A DNA stretch of 60,659 bases from an uncultured Lentisphaerota bacterium (GTDB taxonomy: Bacteria > Verrucomicrobiota > Kiritimatiellia > CAIQIC01): contig CAISWQ010000096.1 in the NCBI GenBank assembly GCA_903889245.1, positions 1 to 60,659 of the forward strand, given 5' to 3'. The number at the start of each line of letters is the position of its first letter. The first letter of the stretch is position 1. Positions 15,787 to 22,869 of the stretch are shown here, piece by piece. Made by a program: the position numbers and the translations under genes. Below the pieces are notes generated by a model. The model was not told where the DNA came from, did no database searches, and worked only from the letters and a program-made list of their open reading frames with translations.

Positions 15787-17364
15787 TCACTCCGGCATCG
15801 TGTAGAGGAACCGCTTGATCTTGGCGGTGGAGGTTTTCTCGAATTCCTCGCGGCGAATGACGATGCGGCGCGGGTGTTTGTAGTCGGCGATGGCGTGCAG
15901 CACGCGCTTGAGGTCGGCGCGGATTTTCCGCTCGGCGTCGGGCGCGGCCAGCACCTCGTCGGCCGGCACCACGATCAGGCCGACGTGCTCGCCGACCCGT
16001 TCGCCGACTTCGCGGTAACCCAACGCGAGCGCCTCCTTGATGAGCGGGCTCTTGAGCACCTGCGCCTCGACTTCCTCGGGGTTGATGTTTTTCCCCTCGC
16101 GGTTGACGATCAGGCATTTCTTGCGGCCGGTGATCGTCACGTAGCCGTCGGCATCCACGCGGCCGAGGTCGCCGGTCAGGAACCAGCCATCGCGAAACAC
16201 AGCGGCGGTCGCCTCGGGCTGGTTGTAGTAGCCGCGCATGATGTTCGGCCCGCGCGCGGCGATCTCGCCAATGCCCTCGGCGTTGACATCGAAGAGCCGC
16301 AGCTCAACGTTCGGCAGCGCGACGCCCACCGAGCCGGGCTTGGGCCGTGCCTGCGGGTTCAGCGTCAGCACTGGCGCGGTCTCGGTCAGGCCGTAACCTT
16401 CGAGCAACGGCAGGCCGAGGCGTGCGAAGGCGCGCAGCAGCTCGGCATCGCATGGCGCGCCGCCGGTGATCATGATGCGCAGCCTGCCGCCGAAGCGTTC
16501 GCGGATGCGCTGCTTGATCAAGCCCAGCCAGCCGCGCTTGAGCAGCAACCGGCCGAGCGGATTAGCCTGAAGATTTTCCTGCACACGGCGGTGCATCTTC
16601 TCGAAGAGGAGCGGCACGCCGATCAACGCCGTCGGCTGCGTCGCGCGCAGATCATCGCCAAACGATTTGATGCTCTCGACGAAGCTGATGGCGGAACCGG
16701 AGGCCACCGGTATCAGCAGGTTGCCAGTGAACGCGAACGCATGATGGAGCGGCAGCACCAGCAAGAAATTATCCTCGGGGAAAATTTCAATCATCCGGCA
16801 GAGCGCTTCCACATTGCTGGTGAAGTTGGCGTGGGTCAGCATCGTGCCCTTGGCCTGTCCGGTTGTGCCGGAGGTGTAGATCAGCGACGCGAGGTCGTCC
16901 GGTCGCGGCCGGCAGCGGTCCCAGACGTCGCTGGCGCCTGCGGCGGCGAGAGGGGCGTCAGAGCTGCCCACGCTCACGATCTGTGACAGATCCGGCAGCC
17001 GCGCGCGCAAATCAGGCCGCAGCTCCGTCGCGGCTTCGGTACAGAACAGGACGCGCGCGCCGGAGTCGCGCAGAATGAATTCGATCTCCTGCGCGCGCAG
17101 CTTGGCGTCCAGCGGCACGGCGGTCAGACCGAGGCCGGTAATGCCAAAATAGATCTCCGGCCAGGCGGGGCAGTTTGGCAACAGGATAGCCACCCGGTCG
17201 CCGGCTTGCAGACCGAGGCTGCCAAGAAAAACCGCGACGCGTTGAACGCGTACCAGCAGATCGGCGTAGGAGCGGGTCTGCCAGGCGTCACCCACCTTGA
17301 ACCGCAGCGCCACGCGCCCACCGTGCTTCTGAACCGCGCCCTCCAGCAGCTCGCGCAGCGTCAT
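15787..17364 (-). CDS. AMP-forming long-chain acyl-CoA synthetase
   Basis: 525 aa from the ATG at 17364 (MTLRELLEGAVQKHGG). Adenylate-forming motifs appear in order: LIYTSGTTGQAKGTMLTH (P-loop), EGYGLTETAPVL (A5), WFLTGDLGRVDADGYVTITGRKKCLIV (A7-A8) and catalytic Lys in TSTAKIKRFLY (A10). It activates a carboxylic acid, most likely a fatty acid, to its CoA ester for membrane-lipid or beta-oxidation use. The C-terminal regulatory loop NREGKNINPEEVE fits FadD-type enzymes. It has no signal peptide, and no fatty-acid genes adjoin. A longer frame exists upstream but is built from the palindrome repeat. Confidence 0.93.
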   Translation of the reverse strand: MTLRELLEGAVQKHGGRVALRFKVGDAWQTRSYADLLVRVQRVAVFLGSLGLQAGDRVAILLPNCPAWPEIYFGITGLGLTAVPLDAKLRAQEIEFILRDSGARVLFCTEAATELRPDLRARLPDLSQIVSVGSSDAPLAAAGASDVWDRCRPRPDDLASLIYTSGTTGQAKGTMLTHANFTSNVEALCRMIEIFPEDNFLLVLPLHHAFAFTGNLLIPVASGSAISFVESIKSFGDDLRATQPTALIGVPLLFEKMHRRVQENLQANPLGRLLLKRGWLGLIKQRIRERFGGRLRIMITGGAPCDAELLRAFARLGLPLLEGYGLTETAPVLTLNPQARPKPGSVGVALPNVELRLFDVNAEGIGEIAARGPNIMRGYYNQPEATAAVFRDGWFLTGDLGRVDADGYVTITGRKKCLIVNREGKNINPEEVEAQVLKSPLIKEALALGYREVGERVGEHVGLIVVPADEVLAAPDAERKIRADLKRVLHAIADYKHPRRIVIRREEFEKTSTAKIKRFLYTMPE

Positions 17365-17375
17365 GGCTGCCCGCC

Positions 17376-17569
17376 TTTCCAAGTGTTGGAAACCGCAGGT
17401 GGTGGCTTTTCCGGGCCTTGGATGGCGCAAAACGCGCCAGAAGCAATTTCGCCGTCATTTTTTCCGAGGCTTGGAAAACAGCTCGCCGGTTTTTCCAAGG
17501 CTTGGAAAAACGGATGGGGAATTTTCCAAGGCTTGGAAAAAAGCGGCGGAAAATTCCCAAGGCTTGGAA
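17376..17569. repeat. Phased palindrome array, 6 copies, largest in the window
   Basis: CC dinucleotides at 17379, 17411, 17464, 17495, 17526 and 17557: intervals 32, 53, 31, 31, 31. The 53-bp gap equals about five helical turns, as if one position were skipped but phase kept. Spacers between copies are unrelated to each other. It occupies most of the 332-bp divergent gap (17365-17696) between the acyl-CoA synthetase and arsR; the rest is the arsR promoter and about 90 bp with no feature seen. Confidence 0.93.
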
Positions 17570-17661
17570 CGTCCGGCCCGGTCTGATGGTCAGGCAGCAT
17601 GGCGGCAGTGAACGCCGAACCGCCCGCGTCCTGCAAGCCCGAAAATTTTCCCGCGGGGTAT

Positions 17662-17690
17662 TTGACTATGTGTACACATCTGCATATAGT
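17662..17690 (+). promoter_or_regulatory. arsR promoter with palindromic operator in the spacer, leaderless
   Basis: TTGACT (17662-17667), 17-bp spacer, TATAGT (17685-17690). The spacer begins with the perfect 12-bp palindrome ATGTGTACACAT (17668-17679), a fitting ArsR/SmtB operator that would block RNA polymerase. The arsR ATG (17697) lies 6 nt past the -10, so transcription should begin at or beside the start codon. Confidence 0.85.
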
Positions 17691-17696
17691 CGCCGC

Positions 17697-18026
17697 ATGA
17701 AACGCGAGGACGCCGTGGCGCGGGCGAAGATTTTGAAGGCGCTGGCGAACCCCACCCGCCTGATGATGGTGGAGGAGTTGAGCAAGGGCGACCGGTGCGT
17801 GACCGACCTGCGCTTCCTGGCGCGGGTGGATCCCTCGGTCATCTCCCGCCACCTGGCGCAGCTCAAAAACGCGGGCATTGTCACCGAGAAGCGCGCGGGG
17901 TTGCGGGTCATCCATCATCTGGAGTGTCCCTGCATCCTGCAGGCGCTGGACTGCACGGTGGGGGTCATGCAATCCGATGCGGTCCGGCGGACGCACTCGG
18001 CTGACATCGCCTGTCATAAAACCTGA
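17697..18026 (+). CDS. arsR: ArsR/SmtB-family arsenite-responsive repressor
   Basis: 109-aa winged-helix repressor: LKALANPTRLMMVEEL at the N-terminus, recognition helix VDPSVISRHLAQLKNAGIV (residues 44-62) and wing KRAGLRVIHHL. Cysteines 77, 79 and 86 (LECPCILQALDC) form a candidate trivalent-arsenic site in the C-terminal helix; Cys34 lies in GDRCVTDL. This arrangement differs from the CxC of plasmid R773 ArsR in helix 3, one of several independently evolved sites in the family. First gene of the arsenic operon; a palindrome within its promoter spacer indicates autoregulation. Translation is probably leaderless. Confidence 0.93.
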   Translation: MKREDAVARAKILKALANPTRLMMVEELSKGDRCVTDLRFLARVDPSVISRHLAQLKNAGIVTEKRAGLRVIHHLECPCILQALDCTVGVMQSDAVRRTHSADIACHKT

Positions 18027-18040
18027 ACGCTGCGACCCTC

Positions 18041-19057
18041 ATGCTGCCGCTACGTCAGGTTATCGTGGGTGCTCTCGCCGCCGCCCTGTGGCTGGCACTC
18101 TATCTGCATCTGGAAACCATCACGCGCTGGATAACACAGGTCGTGCTCCGGTTGCCGGCAGACCAGCCGCTGGGCGAGGCGGTCTTCTTCTTTCTCTATG
18201 AAACGCCGAAGGTGCTGCTGCTGCTCGTCGCGGTGGTGTTCGCGGTCGGCGTCATCCGCACGTTCTTCACGCCGGAGCGGACGCGCCGCGTGCTCGCCGG
18301 CCGGCGCGAGCTGACCGGCGGCGTCCTCGCCGCGCTGCTCGGCATCGTGACGCCGTTCTGCTCGTGCTCTGCCGTGCCGCTCTTCATCGGCTTCGTCACC
18401 ACCGGCGTGCCGCTCGGCGTCACGCTCTCGTTCCTGATCTCCTCGCCGATGATCAACGAGGTCGCGCTGGTGCTGCTCTTCGGTCTGTTCGGCTGGAAGG
18501 TCGCGGCGCTCTATGTGGGCACCGGCCTGGCCATCGCCATCTTCTCCGGCTGGGTCATCGGCCGGCTGCGGTTGGAGCATTGGATCGAGGATTGGGTCCG
18601 CGCCGCGCAGAGCGTCGCCGGCGCCGACGAGGAGCGCCCTGACTGGCCGGCGCGCGTGCGGCAGGGCGGCGCGGCGGTGCGCGACATCGTCGGCAAGGTC
18701 TGGCCCTATGTCCTGCTCGGCATCGCCGTCGGCGCGGGCATCCACGGCTACGTCCCGGAAAATTTCATGGCGTCGCTCATGGGCCGCAGCGCGTGGTGGT
18801 CGGTGCCGGCCGCGGTGCTGCTCGGCGTGCCGATGTACGCGAACGCCGCGAGCATCATCCCGATTGTGCAGGCGTTGCTCGGCAAGGGCGCGGCGCTGGG
18901 CACGGTGCTCGCGTTCATGATGTCGGTGATCGCGCTCTCGCTGCCGGAGGCGATCATCCTGCGCAAGGTGCTCAAGCCGCAGCTCATCGCCGTCTTCTTC
19001 GGCGTGGTGGCGGTCGGCATCATGCTGGTCGGCTTTTTGTTCAACGCGGTCATGTGA
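18041..19057 (+). CDS. arsP: ArsP-type permease (DUF318 / Pfam 03773)
   Basis: 338-aa inner-membrane protein with about eight to nine hydrophobic helices and a cytoplasmic loop at residues ~185-215. Signature VTPFCSCSAVPLF (Cys107, Cys109) and SFLISSPMINEVAL in the first half are mirrored by GVPMYANAASIIPIVQALL and MSVIALSLPEAIIL in the second. Characterised ArsP proteins export trivalent methylated and aromatic arsenicals, which suits an operon that also encodes ArsM. Family relatives occur without a known arsenic role, so substrate is inferred from context. It begins 14 bp after arsR. Confidence 0.88.
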   Translation: MLPLRQVIVGALAAALWLALYLHLETITRWITQVVLRLPADQPLGEAVFFFLYETPKVLLLLVAVVFAVGVIRTFFTPERTRRVLAGRRELTGGVLAALLGIVTPFCSCSAVPLFIGFVTTGVPLGVTLSFLISSPMINEVALVLLFGLFGWKVAALYVGTGLAIAIFSGWVIGRLRLEHWIEDWVRAAQSVAGADEERPDWPARVRQGGAAVRDIVGKVWPYVLLGIAVGAGIHGYVPENFMASLMGRSAWWSVPAAVLLGVPMYANAASIIPIVQALLGKGAALGTVLAFMMSVIALSLPEAIILRKVLKPQLIAVFFGVVAVGIMLVGFLFNAVM

Positions 19058-19065
19058 GGTACACG

Positions 19066-19299
19066 ATGAAAAAAATCCAGGTCCTGGGTGTGGGTTGCGC
19101 CAAGTGCAAGGCACTTGCCGCGAACGCCGAGGCTGCGGCACTTGCGGCGGGCGGCGGGGCGCAGGTCGAGAAGATCGAAAGTTTGCAGGAGATCATGCGC
19201 TTCGGCGTCATGATCACGCCCGCGCTGGTGGTGGATGGCAAGGTGTTGAGTGCGGGCAAGGTGTTGAGCGTGGACGAAATCTCGAAGCTCATGGCATGA
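19066..19299 (+). CDS. Small thioredoxin-like redox-active disulfide protein
   Basis: 77 aa, cytoplasmic, with the active site GCAKCK (Cys11-Ala-Lys-Cys14) and the cis-Pro region MITPALVVDGKVL, typical of the redox-active disulfide family (Pfam 13192). Such proteins are often encoded beside DUF318 permeases. It may supply electrons to ArsC or CcdA, or keep an arsenical thiol-bound before transport by the permease. The gene lies 8 bp after arsP. Confidence 0.88.
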   Translation: MKKIQVLGVGCAKCKALAANAEAAALAAGGGAQVEKIESLQEIMRFGVMITPALVVDGKVLSAGKVLSVDEISKLMA

Positions 19300-19315
19300 G
19301 CAGAAGGAGCCAAAC

Positions 19316-19714
19316 ATGAAAAGGGGATGGAGCATGGTCCTGGCGGTTCTCGCCCTCGCCAGCGGCGCGCTGGCGGCCGGAACAACGAACCCGCCACCGG
19401 TCGCGGCCAAGGCCGCACTGCCCAAGCTGGTGGATCTCGGCGCAGGCAAATGTACTGCGTGCAAGATGATGACCGCCGTGCTGGAGGAGCTGAAGAAAAC
19501 CTACGCGGACAAGTTCCGGGTGGAATTCATTGATGTCTGGGAGCAGCCCGAGGCGGCCAAACCTTACAAGATCAACCTGATCCCGACACAGATCTTCCTG
19601 GCCGCCGACGGCAAGGAACTGTTCCGGCACGAGGGCTTTTTGAGCAAGGCCGATATCCTGGCGAAGTGGAAGGAACTCGGCGTGGATGTGGCAACCGCGC
19701 CCACCGCGAAATAA
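19316..19714 (+). CDS. Exported thioredoxin-family protein
   Basis: 132 aa with an N-terminal signal (MKRGWSMVLAVLALASGALA), so periplasmic. Active site GKCTACKMM (Cys46, Cys49), followed by VEFIDVWEQPEAAK and the cis-Pro segment NLIPTQIFLAADGKELFRHEGFL typical of thioredoxins. A good SD (AAGGAG) precedes ATG. Its natural partner is the CcdA-like transporter 12 bp downstream, which would reduce it with cytosolic electrons. Why an arsenic operon needs a periplasmic reductant is unclear: reduction of pentavalent (methyl)arsenicals or protection of outer thiols are possibilities. Confidence 0.88.
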   Translation: MKRGWSMVLAVLALASGALAAGTTNPPPVAAKAALPKLVDLGAGKCTACKMMTAVLEELKKTYADKFRVEFIDVWEQPEAAKPYKINLIPTQIFLAADGKELFRHEGFLSKADILAKWKELGVDVATAPTAK

Positions 19715-19726
19715 TGGGCTGCCGCC

Positions 19727-20419
19727 GTGGAGCAACTTTTCTCCAGCCTGTCGCACGCGCTCGAAGGCTCGGCTGTGGTCGCGCTGCTTGCCGCGTTCGT
19801 GTGGGGCGTCTTGAGCGTCGTCTTAAGCCCCTGCCATCTGGCGAGCCTGCCACTGATCGTCGGCTTCATCAGCGGCCAGGGCCCCGTCACCGGCTGCCGC
19901 GCGCTGGCGCTCTCGACGCTGTTCGCGATCGGCATTCTCATCACCATCGCGCTGCTGGGCGCGGTGACCGCGGCGCTGGGCCGGATCATGGGCGACCTCG
20001 GCCGCTACGGCGATTATTTCATCGCGGCCATCTTCTTCCTCGTCGGGCTGCATCTGCTCGGCGTGCTATCCGCGCCGTGGTCGGCGCCCGGCCAGGTGGG
20101 CCTCCGGCGCCGCGGCCTGCTGGCGGCGTTGCTGCTCGGACTGCTCTTTGGGCTCGCGCTCGGTCCCTGCACCTTCGCTTTCATGGCGCCGATCCTCGCG
20201 CTCACCTTCAAGCTCTCCGCCGCGCAGTGGGGTTACGGCTTCGCGCTGCTCACCCTTTACGGCCTCGGCCATTGCGCGGTGATCGTGCTGGCCGGTGCGA
20301 GCGCCGGCGCGGTGCAGCGCTACCTGACGTGGAACGAAAAGTCGCGCGGCGCGCTCATCGTGCGGATCATCTGCGGCGTGCTCGTGCTGTTCGCCGGCGT
20401 CTATCTGCTCATCCGGTGA
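19727..20419 (+). CDS. CcdA/DsbD-like transmembrane thiol-electron transporter
   Basis: 230 aa with six hydrophobic helices. The paired cysteines of the family are in VLSPCHLASLP (Cys36, helix 1) and LALGPCTFAF (Cys148, helix 4), each beside Pro as in CcdA and DsbD-beta. It transfers electrons from cytosolic thioredoxin to periplasmic thiol proteins. The start is GTG 19727 with no clear SD, suggesting translational coupling to the thioredoxin gene upstream. It closes a self-contained redox module (cytosolic Trx, CcdA, exported Trx) inside the arsenic operon. Confidence 0.9.
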   Translation: MEQLFSSLSHALEGSAVVALLAAFVWGVLSVVLSPCHLASLPLIVGFISGQGPVTGCRALALSTLFAIGILITIALLGAVTAALGRIMGDLGRYGDYFIAAIFFLVGLHLLGVLSAPWSAPGQVGLRRRGLLAALLLGLLFGLALGPCTFAFMAPILALTFKLSAAQWGYGFALLTLYGLGHCAVIVLAGASAGAVQRYLTWNEKSRGALIVRIICGVLVLFAGVYLLIR

Positions 20420-20422
20420 ACC

Positions 20423-21691
20423 ATGACTGACAAACTGAAAATCCTGTTCCTTTGCACAGGTAACTCGTGCCGCAGCCAGATGGCCGAGGGCTGGGCGCGC
20501 GCGCTGAAGGGCGACGTGCTCGAACCGTTCTCGGCCGGCATCGAAAAGCACGGGCTGAATCCGTGCGCCGTCCGTGTCATGGCCGAGGCCGGTGTGGACA
20601 TCAGCGGACAGCAATCCAAGACCGTCGCCGAACTGGGCGAGATGAACTTTGATTTCGTCATCACCGTCTGCGGCCACGCCCACGAACACTGCCCGCTGTT
20701 TCCCGGCAAGGCCAAGGTGATCCACGTCGGCTTCGATGATCCGCCGCAGCTTGCCAAGACCGCCCGGACCGAGGAGGAGGCGCTCGCCCACTACCGCCGC
20801 GTCCGCGACGAAATCCGCGCGTTCATCGCCACGCTGCCGGGGGCCCTGACCGCGCCGGCCGATGGCGAAGCGGTGCGGCAGAAGGTGCGCGCGGGGTACG
20901 GCCAGATCGCGACCGGCGGCGGTTCGTGCTGCGGCAGCGGCAGCACGTGTTGCGGCGCCGCGCCCGCCGCCGCCGAACGGCTCGCGCAGCACATCGGCTA
21001 TTCCGCCGAGGAACTGGCCGCGCTGCCTGCGGGCGCCAACATGGGCCTCTCGTGCGGCAATCCCACGGCGCTCGCCGCGCTGCAGCCGGGCGAGGTTGTG
21101 CTCGACCTCGGCGCGGGCGGCGGCTTCGATGTCTTCATCGCTGGCCGCCAGGTCGGCGCGACCGGCCGCGCCATCGGCGTGGACATGACGGCGGAGATGG
21201 TGAGCAAGGCGCGCCGGAACACCGCCCTCTATCGCCAGCGCAGCGGGCTGGATAACGTCGAGTTCCGGCTCGGCGAGATCGAGCATCTGCCGGTCGCCGA
21301 TGCCAGCGTGGACGTGATCATTTCCAACTGCGTCATCAACCTTTCGCCCGACAAGCCGCAGGTCTGGCGCGAGATGGCGCGCGTGCTCAAGCCCGGTGGC
21401 CGCGTCGCCGTCTCCGACCTCGCGCTGCTACGCCCGTTGCCGCCGGCCGTCGCCGGTCTGGTCGAGGCCCTGGTCGGCTGCGTCGCCGGCGCGGTGCTGG
21501 TCGCGGAGACCGAACGGATGGCGCGCGCCGCAGGCTTCACCCATCTTGTGCTGACGCCGAAGAGCGACTACGTCCAGGGCCTGACCGACTGGAACGATCC
21601 GCTGTACCGGCAAATCATGGACCACCTGCCGCCCGGCACGCAGCCGGCGGACTACATCACCAGCCTCGAAGTGCAGGCGATTAAACCATGA
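20423..21691 (+). CDS. Fused arsenate reductase (ArsC) - arsenite methyltransferase (ArsM)
   Basis: A single 422-aa chain. Residues 1-140 are a low-molecular-weight phosphatase-type ArsC: CTGNSCRS (Cys11-x5-Arg17) with shuttle cysteines Cys83 and Cys90 in CGHAHEHCP. Residues ~155-422 are ArsM: Cys-rich [11 protein letters not shown] (169-177), Cys211 in GLSCGNP, SAM motif DLGAGGGFD (229-237) and Cys303 in [11 protein letters not shown], matching the conserved cysteines of As(III) S-adenosylmethionine methyltransferases. The fusion could channel As(III) directly from reduction to methylation. A continuous frame with no stop or frameshift spans both domains. It overlaps acr3 by 4 bp. Confidence 0.94.
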   Translation: MTDKLKILFLCTGNSCRSQMAEGWARALKGDVLEPFSAGIEKHGLNPCAVRVMAEAGVDISGQQSKTVAELGEMNFDFVITVCGHAHEHCPLFPGKAKVIHVGFDDPPQLAKTARTEEEALAHYRRVRDEIRAFIATLPGALTAPADGEAVRQKVRAGYGQIATGGGSCCGSGSTCCGAAPAAAERLAQHIGYSAEELAALPAGANMGLSCGNPTALAALQPGEVVLDLGAGGGFDVFIAGRQVGATGRAIGVDMTAEMVSKARRNTALYRQRSGLDNVEFRLGEIEHLPVADASVDVIISNCVINLSPDKPQVWREMARVLKPGGRVAVSDLALLRPLPPAVAGLVEALVGCVAGAVLVAETERMARAAGFTHLVLTPKSDYVQGLTDWNDPLYRQIMDHLPPGTQPADYITSLEVQAIKP

Positions 21692-22755
21692 ATACAGTTG
21701 CCCCCAAGCGCCTCGCGTTCTTCGAGCGTTATCTGACGATCTGGGTTTTTCTTTGCATGGTCGCCGGCGTCGCGCTCGGTAAACTTTTCCCCGGCGTGAC
21801 GGCAGCGTTGAGCAGGCTGGAGTTTGGCCACGGCTCGCAGGTCAACATCCCCATCGGCGTCCTGCTCTGGCTGATGATCTACCCGATGATGCTCAGGGTG
21901 GACTTCGGCGCCATCGGCGGCATTGCGAAAAAACCGAAGGGGCTCCTGGTTACGCTCTTCATCAACTGGCTCGTCAAGCCGTTCGGCATGGCGCTGCTGG
22001 CGTGGCTCTTCATGCAACACGTCTTCGCGCCGTGGATCGATGCGGAGACCGCGAAGGGTTACACCGCCGGCCTGATCATCCTCGCCGCCGCACCCTGCAC
22101 CGCGATGGTTTTTGTGTGGAGCTACCTGACCGATGGCGATCCCGTCTATACGCTCGTCCAGGTCGCGGTGAACGATCTCATCATGCTCGTCGCCTTCGCG
22201 CCGATTGTCATGTTCCTCTGCGGCGTCGCCAATGTCGTGGTCCCGCCGAAGGTGCTCATCACCTCGGTCGTCGTCTTCATCGTCATCCCGCTCGCCGCCG
22301 GCTGGCTGACGCGCACCGTGCTGCTCAAGGCGCACGGCAAGGATTGGTTTGAGCAACAGTTCCTGCCGAAGTTTCATCCCGTCATGATCGGCGCGCTGCT
22401 GCTGACGCTCGTGCTGATCTTCGCCTTCCAGGCGCAGAACCTGACCAGCCGCTGGCTCGCCGTCCTGCTGATCGCGGTGCCGATCGTCATCCAGGTCTAC
22501 TTCAACTCCGGTCTGACCTACCTGCTCATGCGCCGGCTGCGCGTTGAGCACAGTGTGGCCGCCCCCGGCGCGCTGATCGGCGCGAGCAACTTCTTCGAAC
22601 TCGCGGTGGCCGTCGCCATCGTCCTGTTCGGCGCGGATTCGCCCGCGGCGCTGGCGACCGTCGTCGGCGTCCTCGTCGAAGTCCCGGTGATGCTCTCCGT
22701 TTGCAACGTCTGCAACCGTACCCGGCCGTGGTACCAGCGCCGCATGGCGGCGTGA
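21688..22755 (+). CDS. acr3: Acr3-family arsenite efflux permease
   Basis: 355 aa, about ten membrane helices. FFERYLTIWVFLCMVAGVALG opens the protein; PMMLRVDFG, LAAAPCTAMVFVWSYLTDGDP (Cys137, the conserved essential cysteine) and ALIGASNFFELAVAVAI (Glu) are the family signatures. It exports As(III) using the proton motive force. It starts at ATGA overlapping the arsC::arsM stop, so it is translationally coupled. Last gene of the operon; two palindromes and the ppdK terminator follow. Confidence 0.95.
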   Translation: MNTVAPKRLAFFERYLTIWVFLCMVAGVALGKLFPGVTAALSRLEFGHGSQVNIPIGVLLWLMIYPMMLRVDFGAIGGIAKKPKGLLVTLFINWLVKPFGMALLAWLFMQHVFAPWIDAETAKGYTAGLIILAAAPCTAMVFVWSYLTDGDPVYTLVQVAVNDLIMLVAFAPIVMFLCGVANVVVPPKVLITSVVVFIVIPLAAGWLTRTVLLKAHGKDWFEQQFLPKFHPVMIGALLLTLVLIFAFQAQNLTSRWLAVLLIAVPIVIQVYFNSGLTYLLMRRLRVEHSVAAPGALIGASNFFELAVAVAIVLFGADSPAALATVVGVLVEVPVMLSVCNVCNRTRPWYQRRMAA

Positions 22756-22807
22756 TTTTCCAAACATTGGAAAACCCAAAGCGTGATTTTTCCAAGCCTT
22801 GGAAAAA
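22756..22807. repeat. Phased palindrome, 2 copies
   Basis: CC at 22760 and 22792, 32 bp apart, between the ends of the arsenic operon and ppdK. Confidence 0.9.
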
Positions 22808-22810
22808 TGA

Positions 22811-22844
22811 ACCGGCCGGATTCCTTGTCAGAAATCCGGCCGGT
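22811..22844 (-). terminator. Intrinsic terminator of ppdK
   Basis: A perfect 12-bp inverted repeat (ACCGGCCGGATT at 22811-22822 with its complement at 22833-22844) around a 10-nt loop. Read on the minus strand the stem is followed by TCATTTTTCC, a T-rich tract, about 25 nt after the ppdK stop. Confidence 0.85.
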
Positions 22845-22869
22845 GAACGTCACCGCTTCAGCAGCGGTA

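Noticed and set aside
17376-17569. CRISPR-like array (short repeats at ~31-bp intervals)
   Set aside because: The repeated unit is itself a ~19-bp palindrome with only ~12-bp spacers, units are degenerate, most loci have 1-3 copies, and no cas genes are present.
22756-22807. Palindromes as intrinsic terminators
   Set aside because: They occur equally in divergent 5' gaps and inside genes, and often beside a genuine GC-rich terminator such as the one at 22811-22844. Folding as RNA would leave an AU-rich stem.
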